Assembly: GCA_026770585.1 (NCBI GenBank)
Contig: MU648047.1
Coordinates: 10,982-29,050, forward strand
Direction: 5' to 3'
Length of the DNA stretch: 18,069 nucleotides
From: Baffinella frigidus
Taxonomy: Eukaryota > Cryptophyceae > Cryptomonadales > Baffinellaceae
Position 1 is the first letter of the stretch. Every line of letters begins with the position of its first letter. The notes under the pieces are model-generated. The model saw only the letters and a list, made by a program, of their open reading frames with translations, was not told the origin of the DNA and searched no databases. Shown here piece by piece: positions 13,517-18,069 of this stretch. A program made the translations under genes and the position numbers.

Positions 13517-16500
13517 ATGGTGATGGGCAACCGCCAGAATAGCGGGGATATTGTTGAACCACTGATGAAACTAGACACATCTGGGATCGATGATGTCAAT
13601 TCAGCAAAAACGTTCTTGGAAAAACTCAACAGTACCGCAATATGGAATGAATTGGGGACAGGGCGTGTTCTGCGTGCAGAAGGATTGCAAGATCCAGATA
13701 TGCTTAGGTTGTTAAAATCTGGTCAATACGCCGATGGTACAGACAGTATACCTAAAGTAGACTTGCGCGTTGAATCTTCTACATTTCGCGACAAAAAGCA
13801 TGCAGACCTTATAGCCAGGAAGACTGCTTTTGTAATGAAGACTTTGCGCCAAGTGGCATACGACATATGCATGGACAACGGGGCACATTTCAATAAAGAA
13901 GCGGACTTCCACAAACTCATAAACTCCAGGTGGTCATTGGCATCTTCAGGGACACCTTTAGCGGCACTGTATCCCATGACAAACGAGGTAATAACACCTA
14001 ATGGTAAAAAGGTCGACATCGAAATTCTGGTGCACTCGGAAAAGTTCAAGTCGTCGTTTGGCAGAGATGAAACATATTCATACGTACTATTGGTGGAACT
14101 GAAGTTTTTTGACAACAAGGAATGTTCCCATGGTGCGATTGCTGACCAAATGTGCCAGTACGTGGATGGAAGAAATGTGCGGGACAACTATCCCATTGCG
14201 ATGATGTTGCTCTATGTTGCGAGGCGCCCAGTGACACAGGATGCAGTAACTCAAATGCATGTAGATCGGCCTCGCCAGCTGCATGCCAATTACTGGGGAC
14301 TGCGGTCCAAATTGAGACGTCACAATAGAGCCACGCAGGAGGCATGGGCACAATATATGGTGTGTATAACGCCAAGCAGCGCTGCTGATGACGCATTCTC
14401 CAGACCTCTAGAGGGGCTTACGGACGAGGAACCCCATGTTGAAACACCGATGTTTGATGAATCGAGCGAAGATGACGACGACAGTGAATACAGAAATGAC
14501 AACGACAGTGACGATGCAATGGCTGTTGATACACCAAACGGGAACCGGTATCCATCTAGAACGCCCCGCGCCATACCGGCGCTGCCACTACCTGCACATA
14601 CAGCTGTTGTTCAGAAGCAACCGTTTAAATCAAAAGCAAAGGCTGGTGCTAAAAAGAGCACAGTTCGCAATGACTATACAGATTCACGCGATGCCAATCG
14701 CGCGGTTCACGCTACAGCCGTTGTTGCGGCTGCCAAGTCTGTCCGTTCGACAGAGCTTCTCGACAATCGCGACCCGGGTAAGTATACGACAGCCGCAACG
14801 TTCAATTTCGGAATTGGCGATAACAATCACCACCACTTGGACCCAAATAACCTCAAGGGTCTCTTGATGCGCAAACACAAGATCGTTTTCAACCCTGGGC
14901 GTGACTGGGGTATGCAGACTAGCGGCTTGAGTTTTGAAGAATCTGATGAAAATCTCATATTTTCCGATGCGGTTGGACCGACGGACGACGTGACATACCA
15001 ATGGGTGGCGGTACAGGACCCAAGTTATGGAAGTCCAAGACAATGGGTTGTCGGTAGGATCATTCGGATGCAGCACAAACAAGATTGTATCTATGTGGGT
15101 ATTACATTTCCAGGATGGAGTGATAAAAATGGGCCACAACACGGCTACATGACATTGAAGATGGACCTCGGCGAAAACGGCGCCGCTAATATGCAAAACA
15201 AATGCTTCTTTTCGCACTGCGCATCCACGAAGTCGAGTAAAGATTGGTCGATACCCTGGAAACCGGAGACATCCAAAGCAACATACAAATTCTGCATTTT
15301 TACGTCGTATGCATTGAGCTATGATGACGTCTTCTTGCTACACAAGCTACGAAAGGAGCATGAAACCCGCGAACAATTTATCAGTGATCATCAACACGAT
15401 GTCGACGAAACAGCTACTGAGATACAAACATACAAAGATGACATACTTCGACTTACTGGCAAACAAAGAGATAGTGACGACTCGTTGAGAGCGGTTCAAT
15501 TCACACTCGACACCCAACGCGAGAACCTACGCCAAGCCGACACTGACTTGGAGGTTAAAATCGCGTATCTCAAGTCTATACTTGTCGCTATAGACACCGA
15601 TCAAAAGTCTACACTTGACAGGATCCACTTGTCGGCAAGTGCCGGCGACCGCATGCAACATAAACTCGAACGTGTGTACGCCGAGAACAACAAGCTAGAT
15701 GAGAAGATCAGATTGCAAAACCAGTACATTCTGAAGATTAAGCAGGAACTGGTGTTACTCGCGGAAAGTGCGATCCCTGCCAGTATTGTCGAAGAGTTGC
15801 GTGCGGGGATCGAGTCGCAAGAAGTCGCGGCACAAGCACAACTGAATGATTTGCATTCAGAAGTTGGTGTACATCGTAAAATTGCCGATAGAATGGGTGT
15901 TTCATTGCTTGAGATGAGAAGGGATAATAGCAAGCTTTGTGAACAGCTTGATGGTTCAAAAGAAGCACATACTGTGTACCAATGCCAAGTACAGGTGCTA
16001 GAACAAACGATAGCCGAGAACATGAAAATTGTAGAGAGTCTCCAAGCAGAGTTGAATACTGCAACAGAAGCCAATATGCGTGTACACAAAGAGTTGAACT
16101 CTGCTATAGCCGACAAGAACAACAGTCAAGAAAAGCTCGCAGAGTCTGTGGCGGACACGACGAATAAGGTCGCGCAGCTCGAAACGGCAATGACGAACGA
16201 AAGGAATACGTCGGTTCGCGAGAAAGGTGTTCTAGATGCAAAGATCGTGCAGCTGAAAGATGAACAGAAAACGACAATGACGATCGAAAGAAATGCGTCG
16301 GTTCGCGAGAAAGATGTTCTAGATGCAAAGATCGTGCAGCTGAAAGGTGAACAGAAAACGTCAACGAGAATACGTGGAGAACTTGAGACGAAGCTCGCAT
16401 TGTCGATCCAGTCCGTTACAACTGCAGACACTAAGATCTTGCGCCTCGAAAAGATCATCGCAGACACAGCGAGTCAATCGGTCCAGAATAAAGAGCTTAA

Positions 16501-17407
16501 TGCAATCATAGCGGAGACTTCGAAACGATCTGTGGCAGATGCCCAGTATCGTGTTGCAGAGCTTACACGAACATGTGAGACACAGAGAAATGCCGTGAAA
16601 GTTGCTGACAAGCGTGTTGCGGATCTTCAACAAGATTTGGCGACAGCCGTCACGGAGCATGAAGAGTTGCAACGTGTTGTTCGGTTTGAGCGTATCGAGG
16701 ATAGAAACTTCCGACGCCTGCATACCAACTGTGTACAGAAGAACGTGTATGGTGGCCATGCCGACAATGTCGGAGGTGGTGGCGGTGGTGGTCCCACTGG
16801 AAGTGGTGGTGGTGGCGGCAGTGACAATAGAGGCAATGCAGCAGCTGTTGCAGGCAATGCGCCAGCTGCTTCAACAGCGGTTGGTGGTAGTGGTAAGGGA
16901 ACAGCTGTTGGTGGTAGTGGCAAGGGAGCTGTTGGCGGTGGCAAGACAGCAGCAGCAGGTGCTGCCAATGTACATGGTGCAGATGGCGCAAGTGTAGCAA
17001 AGACAGGTGGTGCAGATGGTGCAGCAGCTGTTGCTGTTGCTGCTGTTGATAGCGACGACAGTGATGCAGATGTAAGTGAATGGCAGGATGCAAAACATCT
17101 ACAGAGCAAAGAAACCGAGGCAGCAAAGCCACGAACCCAGATGCGGAAATATGGTGGCTCAAGCTACGTCAGACCACCACCAAAACCTAGTACGCACAGC
17201 GTGAAGGACATTTGGGAACCCGGGGCAGGTTCTGGTTCCGATGACGATGTCACCTTCGTAAACGGTGTTGCAAAGATGCGTAAGCCAAAAGGTGGTGGTG
17301 CAGGGTCTCGTGGGGGTGGTAGCTCTACTGCTCACAAGCCGAAACGTCCAAGCGGTACAAAAGATTCGATACAGCAGTATGCGTTTCAAGACAATGTCGA
17401 TTTGTGA
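13517..17407 (+). CDS. 1296-aa protein: PD-(D/E)XK nuclease-like domain, unknown domain, long coiled coil, Gly-rich tail
   Basis: Residues 125-235 carry a PD-(D/E)XK-type signature: Asp167 in KKVDIEI, Glu194-x-Lys196 in LLVELKFF, and Gln211-x3-Tyr215 in ADQMCQYVDG, the last like the QxxxY motif of RecB-family nucleases. Such domains cut DNA with Mg2+. An acidic linker (about 313-337) follows, then a second globular region (about 430-610, with QWVVGRIIRMQ and IYVGITFPGW) that I cannot name. Residues 615-1060 are a long coiled coil with a recent 29-residue tandem duplication (893-950). About 1080-1175 is Gly/Ala-rich low complexity, then an acidic patch (DSDDSDADVSEW) and a basic C-terminus. 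The ATG at 13517 has good context (ACCATGG) and a TATTTAAG box 67 bp upstream. The whole frame is open. Function is unknown: an SMC-like or virion-associated DNA-processing role is conceivable. Nuclease activity is inferred from motifs only. Confidence 0.9.
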   Translation: MVMGNRQNSGDIVEPLMKLDTSGIDDVNSAKTFLEKLNSTAIWNELGTGRVLRAEGLQDPDMLRLLKSGQYADGTDSIPKVDLRVESSTFRDKKHADLIARKTAFVMKTLRQVAYDICMDNGAHFNKEADFHKLINSRWSLASSGTPLAALYPMTNEVITPNGKKVDIEILVHSEKFKSSFGRDETYSYVLLVELKFFDNKECSHGAIADQMCQYVDGRNVRDNYPIAMMLLYVARRPVTQDAVTQMHVDRPRQLHANYWGLRSKLRRHNRATQEAWAQYMVCITPSSAADDAFSRPLEGLTDEEPHVETPMFDESSEDDDDSEYRNDNDSDDAMAVDTPNGNRYPSRTPRAIPALPLPAHTAVVQKQPFKSKAKAGAKKSTVRNDYTDSRDANRAVHATAVVAAAKSVRSTELLDNRDPGKYTTAATFNFGIGDNNHHHLDPNNLKGLLMRKHKIVFNPGRDWGMQTSGLSFEESDENLIFSDAVGPTDDVTYQWVAVQDPSYGSPRQWVVGRIIRMQHKQDCIYVGITFPGWSDKNGPQHGYMTLKMDLGENGAANMQNKCFFSHCASTKSSKDWSIPWKPETSKATYKFCIFTSYALSYDDVFLLHKLRKEHETREQFISDHQHDVDETATEIQTYKDDILRLTGKQRDSDDSLRAVQFTLDTQRENLRQADTDLEVKIAYLKSILVAIDTDQKSTLDRIHLSASAGDRMQHKLERVYAENNKLDEKIRLQNQYILKIKQELVLLAESAIPASIVEELRAGIESQEVAAQAQLNDLHSEVGVHRKIADRMGVSLLEMRRDNSKLCEQLDGSKEAHTVYQCQVQVLEQTIAENMKIVESLQAELNTATEANMRVHKELNSAIADKNNSQEKLAESVADTTNKVAQLETAMTNERNTSVREKGVLDAKIVQLKDEQKTTMTIERNASVREKDVLDAKIVQLKGEQKTSTRIRGELETKLALSIQSVTTADTKILRLEKIIADTASQSVQNKELNAIIAETSKRSVADAQYRVAELTRTCETQRNAVKVADKRVADLQQDLATAVTEHEELQRVVRFERIEDRNFRRLHTNCVQKNVYGGHADNVGGGGGGGPTGSGGGGGSDNRGNAAAVAGNAPAASTAVGGSGKGTAVGGSGKGAVGGGKTAAAGAANVHGADGASVAKTGGADGAAAVAVAAVDSDDSDADVSEWQDAKHLQSKETEAAKPRTQMRKYGGSSYVRPPPKPSTHSVKDIWEPGAGSGSDDDVTFVNGVAKMRKPKGGGAGSRGGGSSTAHKPKRPSGTKDSIQQYAFQDNVDL
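16193..16366 (+). repeat. 87-bp tandem duplication in the coiled-coil coding region
   Basis: Two adjacent in-frame units of 87 bp (16193-16279 and 16280-16366) encode nearly identical 29-residue segments, both containing SVREK and VLDAKIVQLK. The DNA is very similar, including long identical runs, so the duplication is recent or is kept uniform by conversion. Twenty-nine residues is close to, but not exactly, four heptads, so one extra residue shifts the coiled-coil register. Confidence 0.92.
16770..17040 (+). repeat. Gly/Ala-rich low-complexity coding repeat
   Basis: GGT/GGC- and GCA/GCT-rich DNA encodes runs of Gly and Ala with interspersed Ser, Lys and Thr. It includes two copies of a VGGSGKG-type unit near 16880-16928 and repeated GCAGATGGTGC-type blocks near 16978-17025. 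The region links the coiled coil to the charged C-terminus and is probably prone to length variation. Confidence 0.75.
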
Positions 17408-17453
17408 AAATCGTTCGCATGCGTTTCAAGACAATGTCGAATTCTGAAAATCG
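17379..17453 (+). repeat. 40-bp-period duplication spanning the stop codon of the 1296-aa gene
   Basis: A 35-bp block at 17379-17413 recurs at 17419-17453 with two mismatches, a period of 40 bp. The first copy contains the last codons and stop of the 1296-aa gene (AFQDNVDL, stop). Because 40 is not a multiple of three, the second copy encodes the similar AFQDNVEF, stop, in another frame, downstream of the used stop. Confidence 0.9.
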
Positions 17454-17481
17454 ACCCACACAGACACACAGTCAACTGTGA

Positions 17482-17487
17482 TTTATT
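17482..17487 (-). terminator. Polyadenylation signal AATAAA of the minus-strand Lys-rich gene
   Basis: The minus strand reads TTTTTGAATAAATCAC, with AATAAA starting 24 nt past the stop at 17511. The gene upstream on the plus strand converges on this point, so the two transcripts probably overlap at their 3' ends. Confidence 0.55.
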
Positions 17488-17510
17488 CAAAAATGCATAC
17501 ACGGCGGCAA

Positions 17511-17993
17511 TTAGCCCCTCTTAGGACCCTTCTTAGCGCTCTTCTTAGCACCCTTCTTAGCGCTCTTCTTAGCACCCTTCTTAAGCCCGAACCCAAGCGG
17601 CCTACGGCTGCTTTTGCGAGTGTGCTGCCCGCCGCCGGCGGCGGCGGCGGCGACGTCGGTCTTGACGACCAGTTCAGTTTCCCCGGTGGCGTTGACGACC
17701 TTGGTAAACGTCTTGGTGTGGTTACACGTGAGACACGTCTCATGCACTTCAGCCTCTTCAGCAGCGATCGCCGCATCGGTCTCCGCATGCACGCGAGCGA
17801 GGATGGCCTTGATCTCGCGATCCATTTTGGCGGTACGCGGCGCGAGCGCCCATGACATCACCGCCGGCAAGGCGGTGATGGTGTCATCACTGCCGGGCGC
17901 CTGCAGCGCAGAGTCGTCCACGACGAGCGTGGCAGTAGTGTCGGCCATAGTGCGCCGCATTGCCGTGTTTGCTGTGTTTACCGTGTCACTCAT
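17511..17993 (-). CDS. Protein with histone-H1-like Lys/Ala tail, 160 aa
   Basis: I chose the ATG at 17993 (MSDTVNTANT...); the frame extends upstream only to a GTG, without ATG. Residues 20-50 are neutral to acidic. Residues 57-84 form a predicted charged helix. Residues 87-92 are CLTCNH, a single CxxC that could be half of a zinc site or a redox pair. Residues 115-122 are an Ala/Gly run. The last 35 residues are strongly basic, with repeated AKKSAKKG units ending in KGPKRG. Such tails bind DNA non-specifically, as in histone H1 tails and some viral and bacterial DNA-condensing proteins; a chromatin or virion core role is plausible but unproven. A TTTTATTATT element is about 20-28 nt upstream and AATAAA follows the stop. 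It converges on the nuclease/coiled-coil gene. Confidence 0.72.
   Translation of the reverse strand: MSDTVNTANTAMRRTMADTTATLVVDDSALQAPGSDDTITALPAVMSWALAPRTAKMDREIKAILARVHAETDAAIAAEEAEVHETCLTCNHTKTFTKVVNATGETELVVKTDVAAAAAGGGQHTRKSSRRPLGFGLKKGAKKSAKKGAKKSAKKGPKRG
17530..17577 (-). repeat. 24-bp tandem repeat encoding the Lys/Ala tail
   Basis: Two perfect 24-bp units (17530-17553 and 17554-17577), each made of two similar 12-bp halves, encode GAKKSAKK-type residues. Degenerate half-units flank both sides. Perfect identity at synonymous positions points to recent expansion by slippage. Confidence 0.88.
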
Positions 17994-18069
17994 TGTGGGA
18001 GGTGTGTGAATAATAAAACCCCAGAGTCTCGACCTGATGTACACCACGAGTTTGTGCTATTACTATTCT

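Noticed and set aside
14770-14790. Strong 5' splice-site-like GGTAAGTATAC in the 1296-aa gene
   Set aside because: The reading frame is open and protein-like through and beyond it, and no stop or loss of coding character requires an intron.
16627-17162. Pro-rich and Leu/His-rich minus-strand frames under the Gly-rich tail
   Set aside because: They arise from the low-complexity GGT/GCA repeats read backwards.
17994-18047. N-terminal extension of the Lys-rich protein to 18047
   Set aside because: It would start at GTG in a eukaryote-type context and crosses the TATA-like element; the ATG at 17993 is preferred.

Overview
The window joins two different kinds of DNA. The left part (about 1-5045) reads as a G+C-rich nuclear chromosome of a eukaryote, probably a microalga. 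It holds a 69-bp satellite array, a broken class I cyclic-nucleotide phosphodiesterase gene, a large foldback palindrome, and a 5'-truncated tyrosine-recombinase (DIRS/Ngaro/PAT-type) retrotransposon. The right part (about 5160-18069) is visibly less G+C-rich. Its reading frames are compact, intronless and undamaged, separated by short gaps, with TATA-like boxes 54-82 bp upstream of several starts and AATAAA signals after several stops. That layout resembles a large eukaryotic DNA virus (Nucleocytoviricota-like) integrated in, or assembled with, an algal chromosome. No viral hallmark gene (capsid, packaging ATPase, DNA polymerase B, VLTF3) lies in the window, so the viral assignment is an inference.

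Layout: 1-450 satellite; 451-1058 noncoding; 1059-2286 (-) phosphodiesterase pseudogene; 2287-3081 noncoding, with a 111-bp foldback and a split direct repeat; 3082-5045 (-) retroelement remnant (RNase H region with one stop, then an intact tyrosine recombinase); 5104-5156 heptamer microsatellite at the junction; 5203-5511 small ORF; 5637-6953 PhyH-like 2OG-Fe(II) oxygenase; 7116-8012 Nudix hydrolase; 8120-8458 small Asn/Gln-rich protein; 8758-9489 protein with a Ser/Asp tail; 9782-10165 (-) small ORF; 10514-13357 947-aa basic/helical protein, weakly Tcp11-like; 13517-17407 1296-aa protein joining a PD-(D/E)XK nuclease-like domain, an unknown domain, a long coiled coil and a Gly-rich tail; 17511-17993 (-) protein with a histone-H1-like Lys/Ala tail.

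How the genes may work together is mostly unknown. The oxygenase and Nudix enzyme are typical auxiliary genes of large algal viruses. The acidic-tailed, Lys-rich and nuclease/coiled-coil proteins could act on DNA or in virion organisation, but nothing in the sequence proves this. The most interesting objects are the 1296-aa nuclease/coiled-coil fusion with recent internal duplications, the host/virus-like junction, the hairpin-bearing 69-bp satellite and the foldback beside the retroelement end.
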